DNA of 64,000 nucleotides from Desulfurispira natronophila (GTDB lineage: Bacteria > Chrysiogenota > Chrysiogenetes > Chrysiogenales > Chrysiogenaceae). Position 1 is the stretch's first letter; every line of letters starts with the position of its first letter. The notes beneath the pieces are model-generated. The model was not told the DNA's origin, did not search any database, and saw only the letters and a program-made list of their open reading frames with translations. The stretch lies in assembly GCF_014203025.1 (NCBI RefSeq), contig NZ_JACHID010000005.1:111286-175285 (forward strand). The letters run 5' to 3'. Shown piece by piece: positions 55,877 to 64,000 of this stretch. A program made the position numbers and the translations under genes.

Positions 55877-58066
55877 ATGACAAACCGCCTCAGTATCACT
55901 TTCAAAATTGGTTTTAGCTTTGCTATTATCGGCTTTATCCTGGTCTCTTTGCTGACCTTGAAGACCAACCGGGACACTCGGGAGCTTATGGCCCAGCGTG
56001 ATGATATTGCTACACAGATCAGCATTGATCCAGTTTTTCGAAGGGAACAGGTGGTCTTTAACCTCCTGGAGTCTACCGCACAACAGATTACAGCCAACCC
56101 TCAGGTTACACAGCTGCTGTACGAAAGAGACAGCGAAGCCCTGAGCCAAATCGCCCTTCCGGCCCTGGATCAAATGAGCCGCTTTGGCATAGATGTCTAC
56201 ATGTTTCATCTCCCCGACGGAACCGCGCTCTTGCGGGCACATGCTCCCCAACACACGGACCCGGAAATATCTCATCCTCGCCCCATGGTTAATGATGTCC
56301 ACCACCACCAGCACAGTGTCACCGGCATTGAGCAATGCTCCGAAATAGTTGCTTACCGTCATATTGAGCCGATTTTTCATGAAGGAGAGTATATTGGTGC
56401 CATTGAACTGGGCACTGTGTTGGGAAAAGAAATTTTAGAAATATGGCAGCGGGCAGTAGGCGGTCATTGGAGCCTCTTCGCGTTGGCAGAGGATGGCGCA
56501 GAGCTACTGCATCGCTCCGACGAGTGTACTCGTGAGGTATGCGCCAGCGCACACCAGGAAATAATTGATGATATGCGCCATGGAAAAAACGTTTTCCTGG
56601 AATTGAGAAATTACCAGATTCAGTTTATCCCACTTCAGTCCTACTGCGGTGAATATCAGTGGTTTCTGCAGCGCAGTTACGACAACTCAGCCATTATTAG
56701 CAAAAACCGGCAGCAAATAACCAGTACCATCATGACCGGCTTGCTTATTGTGGCTCTGTACAGCGCTCTGGTTTACCTGGTGTTGCGCTACCTGCTGCGT
56801 CCATTGGGCGAGCTGGTGGGCAAAGCCCAACTATGGGCAAAGGGAGAGCTGAATCGACCTGTGCAGATCGACAGTGCCGATGAAATTGGCACCCTGGCCA
56901 AAGCTATGGAGTCCATGCGCAGAGAGATTTACCAAAGTCGCGAGCAACTGCTGGCTTACAGTGCTGAAAAAGAGCAGAGCTATCGCACACTTTTTGAACA
57001 CTCTCCCGAGGGGGTACTGATACTGGACCACCAATTGCGCATCGTCGACTGCAACAGCGCGGCAGCGAAAATGCTGGGAGAAACACCTTCAAGAATGACT
57101 GGCCGAACACCACTGGACTTTTCTCCCATCCGGCAACCGGTTGGGGGCGACAGCCGCGAGCGATTTCCCTACTATGTGCAAAAAGCGCTGGCCGGAGAAA
57201 TCTGCCGCTTTGAGTGGACGTATCGCGACACTGAGGGGGACGATATTATCGCTGAAGTCATCCTTTCCCACCTGGGCATTCACTCCCGTGACAACCTGCT
57301 TATGTTGTGTCGCAACAACACGCAATTACAGCGCCTGGAACAGGAAAAAAAGATGCAGGAGTTTACCCTCATTCAAAGTGCCAAGATGGCAGAAATCGGC
57401 TCTATTGTTGGCTCAATTGCCCACCAGTGGAGACAACCTCTGAACAACCTGAACATCATTGCCCAGTCCATGCAAATGCTACATGAATCCAAAGAACTTA
57501 CAGAAAAAGAGATCAACAAAAGTATTGACGATATTACTCAAGTGCTGGATTTTATGACAGAGACCATCGACAGTTTCACTGACTTTTTCAAGCCATCCAC
57601 CACAGTTACCGTTTTCGAACTGTGCCGTTCCGTGAAGCGGGTCCTCGATGTTATCCAGGGACAAATGAGCAGCGACAAGGTGCAAGTGGAGTTTCACTGC
57701 CACCAGCCGGTTCAGGTGGAGGGCCTCCCCGGCGAGTTCCAGCAGGTAATACTCAATCTACTGAACAATGCGCGGGAAGCCATAATTGAACAAAACCATG
57801 GAGATGGAGGCCACATAACCATAAATATTGACATGATTGATAATCGTGCCATGTTACGTATAACCGACAGCGGGCCTGGTATCCCCAGAGAGCTTTTGCC
57901 GGACAAACTTTTCGAACCCTTTCTCACCACCAAAGGAGACCAGGGCACTGGTATAGGACTGGCCATGAGTCGCACTATCCTTGAAAAGATAAATGGCACA
58001 ATAACAGCACATAATGAAGCCAAGGGTGCATGCTTTGTCATCACCATACCGCTGGCAAAGTCATGA
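55877..58066 (+). CDS. Histidine kinase with dCache_3-like sensor, HAMP and PAS
   Basis: 729 residues. Helix about 10-32; periplasmic double-Cache region about 33-275 (VYMFHLPDGTALLRAHAP, IFHEGEYIGAIELGTVLG); helix about 282-303; HAMP; PAS about 370-485 (LFEHSPEGVLILD); H-box SIAHQWRQPLNNLNI with His516; ATPase GPGIPRELL, GTGIGLAMSR. The periplasmic part resembles that of the MCP 81 bases downstream. The ATG at 55877 has AGGAG 7 bases upstream. It is the second of two kinases in a row. Confidence 0.93.
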   Translation: MTNRLSITFKIGFSFAIIGFILVSLLTLKTNRDTRELMAQRDDIATQISIDPVFRREQVVFNLLESTAQQITANPQVTQLLYERDSEALSQIALPALDQMSRFGIDVYMFHLPDGTALLRAHAPQHTDPEISHPRPMVNDVHHHQHSVTGIEQCSEIVAYRHIEPIFHEGEYIGAIELGTVLGKEILEIWQRAVGGHWSLFALAEDGAELLHRSDECTREVCASAHQEIIDDMRHGKNVFLELRNYQIQFIPLQSYCGEYQWFLQRSYDNSAIISKNRQQITSTIMTGLLIVALYSALVYLVLRYLLRPLGELVGKAQLWAKGELNRPVQIDSADEIGTLAKAMESMRREIYQSREQLLAYSAEKEQSYRTLFEHSPEGVLILDHQLRIVDCNSAAAKMLGETPSRMTGRTPLDFSPIRQPVGGDSRERFPYYVQKALAGEICRFEWTYRDTEGDDIIAEVILSHLGIHSRDNLLMLCRNNTQLQRLEQEKKMQEFTLIQSAKMAEIGSIVGSIAHQWRQPLNNLNIIAQSMQMLHESKELTEKEINKSIDDITQVLDFMTETIDSFTDFFKPSTTVTVFELCRSVKRVLDVIQGQMSSDKVQVEFHCHQPVQVEGLPGEFQQVILNLLNNAREAIIEQNHGDGGHITINIDMIDNRAMLRITDSGPGIPRELLPDKLFEPFLTTKGDQGTGIGLAMSRTILEKINGTITAHNEAKGACFVITIPLAKS

Positions 58067-58112
58067 ACAAAGCCTTTGCCAGCGCTGCTTGCTCGTAATT
58101 CCAAAAATCTTT

Positions 58113-58121
58113 TGCTATAGT
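58113..58121 (+). promoter_or_regulatory. Extended -10 promoter candidate for the dCache MCP
   Basis: TGCTATAGT matches an extended -10 element (TGn plus TATAAT-like) 26 bases before the start codon. No good -35 is visible. Confidence 0.35.
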
Positions 58122-58147
58122 TATCGTTGAATTTTGGAGGCATATTC

Positions 58148-60172
58148 ATGACAAATTCTTTTCTAAAAGTATTTTCAAACCACAAAAGCATTCCTGCAAA
58201 GGTAAAGTTCATCATGCTGGTGGTTGGTGTCGGTGTGATCTTTTTGGTCGGGTCGATAATCATGACTCACAACGAAGAAGAGCACTTTACACAGCAGCGC
58301 ATTTCTGAAATTGCCGGGCAGCTTCAGCAGGACGCCCTGGACGCTGAAAAGGAAAAAAAGGATGAACTGCTCAGTATTGCCTTAACCCTGGCATCAAATC
58401 AGACCATGCACCGTGGGGTTATTCTCGGTGAACGGGAACGTCCCCGCATGATACAAGAGCTCAATACCTTGAGCGAAAGCTTCCGTGAACACACAGACAT
58501 TAACAATCTGCGAGTGCATATTCACGACAGAGATGGATACACGGTACTGCGCACTTTTGCTCCTGATTTTCACGGTGATGACCTCACTGCGTTTCGCTCT
58601 ACGGCAAGACGTATTCGAGATGAACAGCGACCTTTTACGGCACTGGAGCCGGGAGCCTCAGCTATTACCATTCGCGCTATTGCACCCATGATACGTGGCC
58701 CCGAGTATATAGGTGCAGTTGAATTATCAGCAGGCTATGGAAGTATCAGCAGAGACTTCAAGGCGCGTGGTGAGCGCTATATCGCACTCGTAAATGATAG
58801 TGGCCTGCGAGCAAGTCAAGGTCTTGCGAATAATCGTAAAATCGGTCCATTCAGGGCTTTAAGCGATACCTGGTTTTGCGATGAAACATTTGCCTTTGCC
58901 GACCAGGTGGATTACGAGCATTTACTGAAGTACGGATACGACATGACGGACGACTTCTTTGTTACCTCCACTCCTCTGGTTGGCTATGATGGAAACACTT
59001 TGGGGTACCACGTCATAGGTTTTCCTATGGAACGCTTTGATGAGGCCTTTGAGTCCTCAAACAGAATTATAAATGCCATGTTAGGAATATTGATTTTTAG
59101 TATTGTGGCCGTTGTCATCGCCACATGGGTCGCTATGCGATTTTTAATTTCTCCTCATGTTCGGGAGGCCGTAAGCCAAGCCAAAGTCATTGCTGATGGC
59201 GATTTTCGCCAGGAAATGCCAGTTTACTCTACTGATGAGTTTGGACAGTTAGCGCAGGAATTTAACCGCATGGGCGAAAAGCTAAGTAGCGCGCTGCATA
59301 GTGTCAATACTGCCATAGATGACTTATCCAACAACTCCATTGCCATGGCCGATACGGCAAAAGGACTGACTGATGGCTCTGAGAGCCAGACAAGCTCAAT
59401 TAGCGAGCTATCTGTTGCCATGACAGAAATGACCAGTACTATTGAGCAAGTGGCTCAGAACATTCAAAACTCGTCTGAGCATGCTCAGTCTACCCTACAG
59501 GCCAGTAATGATGGCGCAAAGGATGCGCTGGATATTATCCGTAAAACGGAAGGGATTTTAAGTAAAGTGAAAGAGTCTGCCGAGGCCATAGAGTCCCTTG
59601 GCGCGTCGGTAGGAAAGATTGGCGAATTTGCCAATGTCATTACCGACATTGCAGACCAAACAAACCTTCTGGCCCTTAATGCGGCAATCGAGGCTGCCAG
59701 AGCCGGGGAGTCGGGACGTGGCTTTGCGGTGGTGGCTGACGAGGTACGAAAGCTTGCAGAGCGGACCCAGGATTCCACCAACCAAATACATAAACTGATA
59801 ACCGAGCTTCAAAGGCAGGCCAAATACTCAGTAACAACCATTAACCAAAGTGTTGAGTATGTAGAAGATGGCAACAAGACCGCACAACGAGCTGGTGAGC
59901 GGTTGCAAAATATCAGTCATCTATCCGAGGAGCAGGCAGGAATGTTGGGCGAAATAGCCGTGGCTGCACAGCAGCAGTCAGCGACTGCCAACCAAATATC
60001 ATGCACAGTAGAAAACATACAGGGAATCACACATGAGAACGCACAGAAGGCTCAAGATGTGGCCGAGTATGCCAATGACCTTCGCAGCATTTCGGAGAAA
60101 CTGAAAGTACAGACCTCTTATTTTCAGCTCAAAAATGCTTCCAACCAGAATAAGCAACTGCGCCTTAAATAA
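58148..60172 (+). CDS. Methyl-accepting chemotaxis protein with dCache_3-like sensor
   Basis: 674 residues. Helix about 18-40; periplasmic double-Cache region about 45-300 ([34 protein letters not shown]); helix about 307-330; HAMP; signalling domain with [19 protein letters not shown] and [17 protein letters not shown]. The sensor is related to that of the kinase upstream. The ATG at 58148 has GGAGG 7 bases before it, preferred over an upstream TTG in the same frame. No C-terminal tether peptide. Confidence 0.95.
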   Translation: MTNSFLKVFSNHKSIPAKVKFIMLVVGVGVIFLVGSIIMTHNEEEHFTQQRISEIAGQLQQDALDAEKEKKDELLSIALTLASNQTMHRGVILGERERPRMIQELNTLSESFREHTDINNLRVHIHDRDGYTVLRTFAPDFHGDDLTAFRSTARRIRDEQRPFTALEPGASAITIRAIAPMIRGPEYIGAVELSAGYGSISRDFKARGERYIALVNDSGLRASQGLANNRKIGPFRALSDTWFCDETFAFADQVDYEHLLKYGYDMTDDFFVTSTPLVGYDGNTLGYHVIGFPMERFDEAFESSNRIINAMLGILIFSIVAVVIATWVAMRFLISPHVREAVSQAKVIADGDFRQEMPVYSTDEFGQLAQEFNRMGEKLSSALHSVNTAIDDLSNNSIAMADTAKGLTDGSESQTSSISELSVAMTEMTSTIEQVAQNIQNSSEHAQSTLQASNDGAKDALDIIRKTEGILSKVKESAEAIESLGASVGKIGEFANVITDIADQTNLLALNAAIEAARAGESGRGFAVVADEVRKLAERTQDSTNQIHKLITELQRQAKYSVTTINQSVEYVEDGNKTAQRAGERLQNISHLSEEQAGMLGEIAVAAQQQSATANQISCTVENIQGITHENAQKAQDVAEYANDLRSISEKLKVQTSYFQLKNASNQNKQLRLK

Positions 60173-60222
60173 AAAATCATTCATGGCTGCAAGCTCATCA
60201 GTGAGGGTCACCCCGCACTAAA

Positions 60223-60287
60223 GCCAGAGTTTCGCTATCCAGTCAAAGTGATGAGACCCAGATCGTTTCATCACGCGGAACTCTGGC
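60223..60287. other. Nested palindromic element downstream of the MCP
   Basis: Outer arms 60223-60235 and 60275-60287 pair over 13 positions with one G-T wobble. A second stem GTGATGA/TCATCAC (60248-60254, 60268-60274) sits inside. A third stem TGGCG/CGCCA (60284-60288, 60294-60298) shares bases with the outer arm, so the two would exclude each other. It lies in the 291-base gap between convergent genes. Confidence 0.5.
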
Positions 60288-60463
60288 GGTTTGCGCCACA
60301 TTACTACCATATCGATCACTCCTGCCATCTCTCTGAGGCAGGGTACTTCGTATTCACTCGTTTTGCAGGACAAAACAGCCCACAAAAAGGCACATGACTC
60401 TAGCCGACAGGCAAAAAACACCGACCTGGACAGATTACTGCCTTGACATCCCCATCCCACTGC

Positions 60464-61114
60464 TTACCAGCCTGCCATTGCAAGAATTTCTTTCGGTACT
60501 GCCGGCGCCAGCAACCATAGGACAAGCACAGCGGCATAACACAAAACCGTCGGAACCATCTGCCCCCAAAGCTTCACCGCACTGCCAAAGGATCGTTTAA
60601 ACCGAACACCAGCGATATTTACCGCGTAAACCTCATCCAGCAGCAGATGTACCAGAAAACCCCACAAGACAAATATTCCCAACCACCAGCTTAGCGTGAT
60701 ATCCACTGCCAACCCAAAGTGGGCCCCATTCACCACCAACAAAGCAGCCAGCACCGCTGCGGGAAGACTATGCACCATGCCGCGGTGAGTGCTGAAAGCC
60801 TCAAAGATACGGGCCAACAACATGCGACTCGAAAGAAAAATGCTGGCATATATTACAGGCATACTCCATAGGGGAACTCCTCCTGCCACTTCAACACAAA
60901 ACAGCAGCGCCAGGGTCATGGATAACAGGGAATAAGTAACCCGGGTAGGGCGTGAAGTGGGAGAGTCCAGATCAGGCAGCACACTCCCTACCGCTCCTGC
61001 CACAACCAGCCCCAATGCCATCCCGGTAGTCACTGTTGAGGTAGTGGCCACTACTGCAGCAAGGGCACCGCTCAGGGTTGTACCTATCGCCAGATGGGTA
61101 TCGAACATGGCCAT
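60464..61114 (-). CDS. YdjM/DUF457-like inner-membrane protein
   Basis: About 216 residues and five to six helices. It has the motifs of the LexA-regulated YdjM-type family, described as membrane-bound metal-dependent hydrolases: an early FDTHLAIG, GSVLPDLDSPTSRP, FSTHRGMVHSLP and LVHLLLDEVYAVN, in which His and Asp could bind metal. The physiological role is not known. Several starts are possible (ATG 61123, 61114, 61108); GAGG lies 11 bases before 61114. No SOS box was seen upstream. Confidence 0.82.
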   Translation of the reverse strand: MAMFDTHLAIGTTLSGALAAVVATTSTVTTGMALGLVVAGAVGSVLPDLDSPTSRPTRVTYSLLSMTLALLFCVEVAGGVPLWSMPVIYASIFLSSRMLLARIFEAFSTHRGMVHSLPAAVLAALLVVNGAHFGLAVDITLSWWLGIFVLWGFLVHLLLDEVYAVNIAGVRFKRSFGSAVKLWGQMVPTVLCYAAVLVLWLLAPAVPKEILAMAGW

Positions 61115-61206
61115 AAACAACATCACCTCTTTATTTTTATTTTTCAGTTAAAATTTCTCTTGGCCACTATAAGAGCGAGAATCACATGGCCGCCTTGGAA
61201 AAGCCC

Positions 61207-61235
61207 TTGTCTTTTGAGTGTTAAAAACGTATAAA
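61207..61235 (+). promoter_or_regulatory. Promoter of ilvC
   Basis: TTGTCT (61207-61212), 17 bases, TATAAA (61230-61235). Near consensus, about 48 bases before the ilvC start. Confidence 0.7.
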
Positions 61236-61280
61236 AAACCTTTGTGCAAACACACAATTTACTTGTTTACGGAGGAATAG

Positions 61281-62306
<1,026 letters not shown>

Positions 62307-62341
62307 CACGCTTTTGCTCTTGCAAGACAACCAACAGACAC

Positions 62342-62382
62342 AAGCAAACAGGCTGCCGGGGAACCCAGCAGCCTGTTTGCTT
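62342..62382 (+). terminator. Hairpin after ilvC
   Basis: A perfect 15-bp stem (arms 62342-62356 and 62368-62382, core AACAGGCTGC) with an 11-base loop lies 36 bases after the ilvC stop. The T-run after it is lacking, though the 3' arm is T-rich. Confidence 0.72.
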
Positions 62383-62531
62383 AGTGCTCATATACGGACG
62401 GAAAAATGTAACCTATCAGATTAACTTTGACTGAAACCTACTTTTGAGACCTCAGGTTGGTTAATGACATGATTTCCTTTTGATTCGTACTTTAAACGTT
62501 TACAACAGAAACTCTAAAACCAACCTGGCAC

Positions 62532-63719
62532 CTACCCACCCCACAAGTACACATCAAAACATGCACCCGTCGGCAAATTCTCAACGGATAGCGTGCCTCC
62601 CATACGGTCTTCTACCAGCATTTTAGCAATATGCAAACCCATACCCATACCCTGCTCAATCTTCCCGCTAAAAAACGATGCAAAGACTTTTTCGATCGGC
62701 GTCACGTGTATTCCACCACCATTATCGGCAATGCGAATCAGCACACCAGACTCATATTCCATGACGCTGATGACCACGACGGGTGCCAGTACATCTCTCT
62801 CGGCAAATATGTCAATAGCATTTTCTATAATAGTCAGCAGCACATGGGTAAAGGCAGAAGGATAGTTGTTCACCACTACCTTTCCCTCTGGGCGCAGGAA
62901 CTCGATATCGATAATATCGGGAATTTGTTGAGTCGCAATCAGAGCGATGGTGTGGTCCACTTCTTTGCAAATATCGAAAACTTCGCGCCTGACATCACTG
63001 GCAAAGAACTGTTGAAAGTCGTGAAATATCTGACCAAGCTGTTGGTGATTCTCCTGCATGCGCGGCAGCAGGGTTTCTCTGAAGCGCGCCACCACATCGT
63101 GGTTCTTTTCCGGATGCTCCAGAAGTATCTGTAACTCGGTCAGCATAGCCCCCTGCCGTGCCAAAGGAGCGCGCCACTGGTGTGCAATCATGCCGATCAT
63201 TTTCCCGAATGAAGTAAACCGGGACTGAGCGATCACAGCCTGGCGCTGATCGATGACAAGTTTCCGTTGTGCATCAAGGCTTCGCGATATCGCCAGGGCC
63301 ACCAACAGGAGAAAGACAAGCAGACCGACTGACAGTGCCATATCCACAACACTATAAGTAAAGTCTGCAAAAACACCATACACCAAGCGAAACAACAAGG
63401 TCAGAAACAGAACTCCCTGGCCCAGCAGACAGGCGAGGCTGCCGGCTACTCTCTCCTTCGCAATCTGTGCCACAGCCACTAACGCTACCAAACATACAAG
63501 GACATACCCCACTTCAAAGATTGGAACATATAGATACCAGCTCAGGTGGTCGATCGCCATTAGCCAGTACAGCGCCATGAGCGCACTGATCGCCATACAA
63601 AATTGAAGAGCAAAGCGTAGCGGCCCAAGCACATGAAACTTGCCCGGGAAAAACCCCATGATAAAAGCCAGATTCAGCACGAGTAACAGTGGGGTGAATA
63701 TCCAGCCTGTCGACAGTCA
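62532..63719 (-). pseudogene. Histidine kinase cut at its 5' end by the IS21-like element
   Basis: About 395 codons remain. The membrane part has five to six helices and may be the end of a 7TM-type sensor. The linker ISRSLDAQRKLVIDQRQA leads to an H-box MIAHQWRAPLARQG, then LLTIIENAIDIF, IADNGGGI and GMGMGLHIAKML. The open frame continues upstream of the GTG at 63680 (residues IFTPLLLVL) and ends only in a TGA at 63717-63719, exactly at the IS border. No SD-backed start exists, so the gene has most likely lost its beginning. Product activity is doubtful. Confidence 0.75.
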
Positions 63720-63746
63720 TGCTAATTTTCCACTTATAGCGAATTT

Positions 63747-63812
63747 GGGTCAGGGTAATTTTCCACCCCTGGGTCAAGGTAATTTTCCAGGTGGGTCAAG
63801 GTAATTTTCCAC
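63747..63812 (+). repeat. Three 20-base terminal repeats of the IS21-like element
   Basis: GGGTCAAGGTAATTTTCCAC or a one-to-two-base variant occurs at 63747-63766, 63771-63790 and 63793-63812, with a partial copy at 63721-63733. GCGAATTTGGGT (63739-63750) and ACCCAATTCGC (63811-63821) face each other at the array borders. Confidence 0.9.
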
Positions 63813-63906
63813 CCAATTCGCTTTCACTTTGTACCTGGTCACACTTCTTGTTCTTCCTCGTGAGTCCCCTTACTCTTGTGCCACCTCAGTAAGCACAGGA
63901 GTCGCC

Positions 63907-64000
63907 ATGAGTCGCAGGAGTATCCCCGTGAACGAGATCAGCGAAGTTCTTTACCAATGGCAACAGGGTATGAGTAAATCTGCTATATCGCGCAGCCTTG
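63907..64000 (+). CDS. istA: IS21-family transposase IstA, N-terminal fragment
   Basis: Only 31 codons are in view. The N-terminus MSRRSIPVNEISEVL is followed by a helix-turn-helix start WQQGMSKSAISRSL, as in IstA, which binds the terminal repeats and cuts DNA with a DDE domain (not in view). AGGAG lies 5 bases before the ATG. Confidence 0.75.
   Translation, partial: MSRRSIPVNEISEVLYQWQQGMSKSAISRSL

Larger units (their letters stand above)
63720..64000 (+). mobile_element. Left end of an IS21-family insertion sequence (incomplete)
   Basis: The element seems to begin at TGCTAATTTTCCAC (63720). It holds a run of near-identical repeats (63747-63812) and then an istA-type start. IS21 elements have multiple terminal repeats bound by IstA. 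The right end and istB lie beyond the window. Confidence 0.75.

Noticed and set aside
59485..59781. Minus-strand open frames that look like short proteins inside MCP genes
   Set aside because: The same kind of antisense frame appears in every MCP gene here because of the conserved signalling-domain sequence.
63747..63812. CRISPR-like short repeats
   Set aside because: Units are separated by only 2-4 bases, there are no spacers, and they sit at the end of a transposase gene.

Overview
The window comes from a motile, Gram-negative, respiring bacterium. Outer-membrane and LPS genes (lptE, lpxC, a MltD-type lipoprotein), a complete 14-subunit complex I operon and a dense set of chemoreceptors and sensor kinases support this. 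I cannot place it to genus. Sensor kinases carrying the H-box form H-(Q/H)-W-R-(Q/A)-P-L, together with dCache-type receptors, are common in Campylobacterota, Desulfobacterota and Chrysiogenota, and the last is my weak guess.

Layout: 1-3 kb holds the 3' part of recG (+) facing a dCache histidine kinase (-). From 3.2 to 17.0 kb lies nuoA-N on the minus strand, closed by a strong terminator and preceded by a palindromic operator candidate. From 17.1 to 33.6 kb is a mostly plus-strand run: a Gph-like phosphatase (-), then leuS-lptE-holA-der-mltD, an unknown membrane-anchored protein, pcm-sixA, an RNase D-like exonuclease, a FapA/DUF342 protein, a kinase/receiver/SpoIIE-phosphatase fusion and plsC. 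From 33.7 to 37.1 kb are an SH3b protein and an MCP-cheV pair. From 37.1 to 49.7 kb are mainly minus-strand genes: a divergent SEDS-like membrane protein, grxC-gshA, an MCP with a C-terminal sensor, a PreP-like M16 protease, lpxC and xthA, plus ubiX and a second glutamate-cysteine-ligase-like gene on the plus strand. From 50 to 60.2 kb is a sensory block (cheW-MCP, two large histidine kinases, another MCP). From 60.4 to 64 kb are a YdjM-like membrane protein, ilvC, a histidine kinase cut at its 5' side, and the left end of an IS21-family element.

How the genes work together: complex I supplies redox-driven proton transfer. leuS-lptE-holA-der-mltD is a housekeeping and envelope cluster. grxC-gshA is a thiol-redox operon. 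Four MCPs, CheV, CheW, four histidine kinases and one kinase/phosphatase fusion form a large sensory inventory, with no DNA-binding response regulator beside any kinase, so partners must be encoded elsewhere.

I found no clear sign of a wholly new defence or biosynthetic system. The best leads are the sensory proteins of unusual architecture, an HK-MCP pair with related sensor domains, a C9 tract at the start of the SEDS-like gene, the NuoH insertion, the IS21 repeat array that breaks a kinase gene, and several structured intergenic elements. Many predicted start codons were moved downstream on Shine-Dalgarno (SD) evidence; these choices are stated in each entry.
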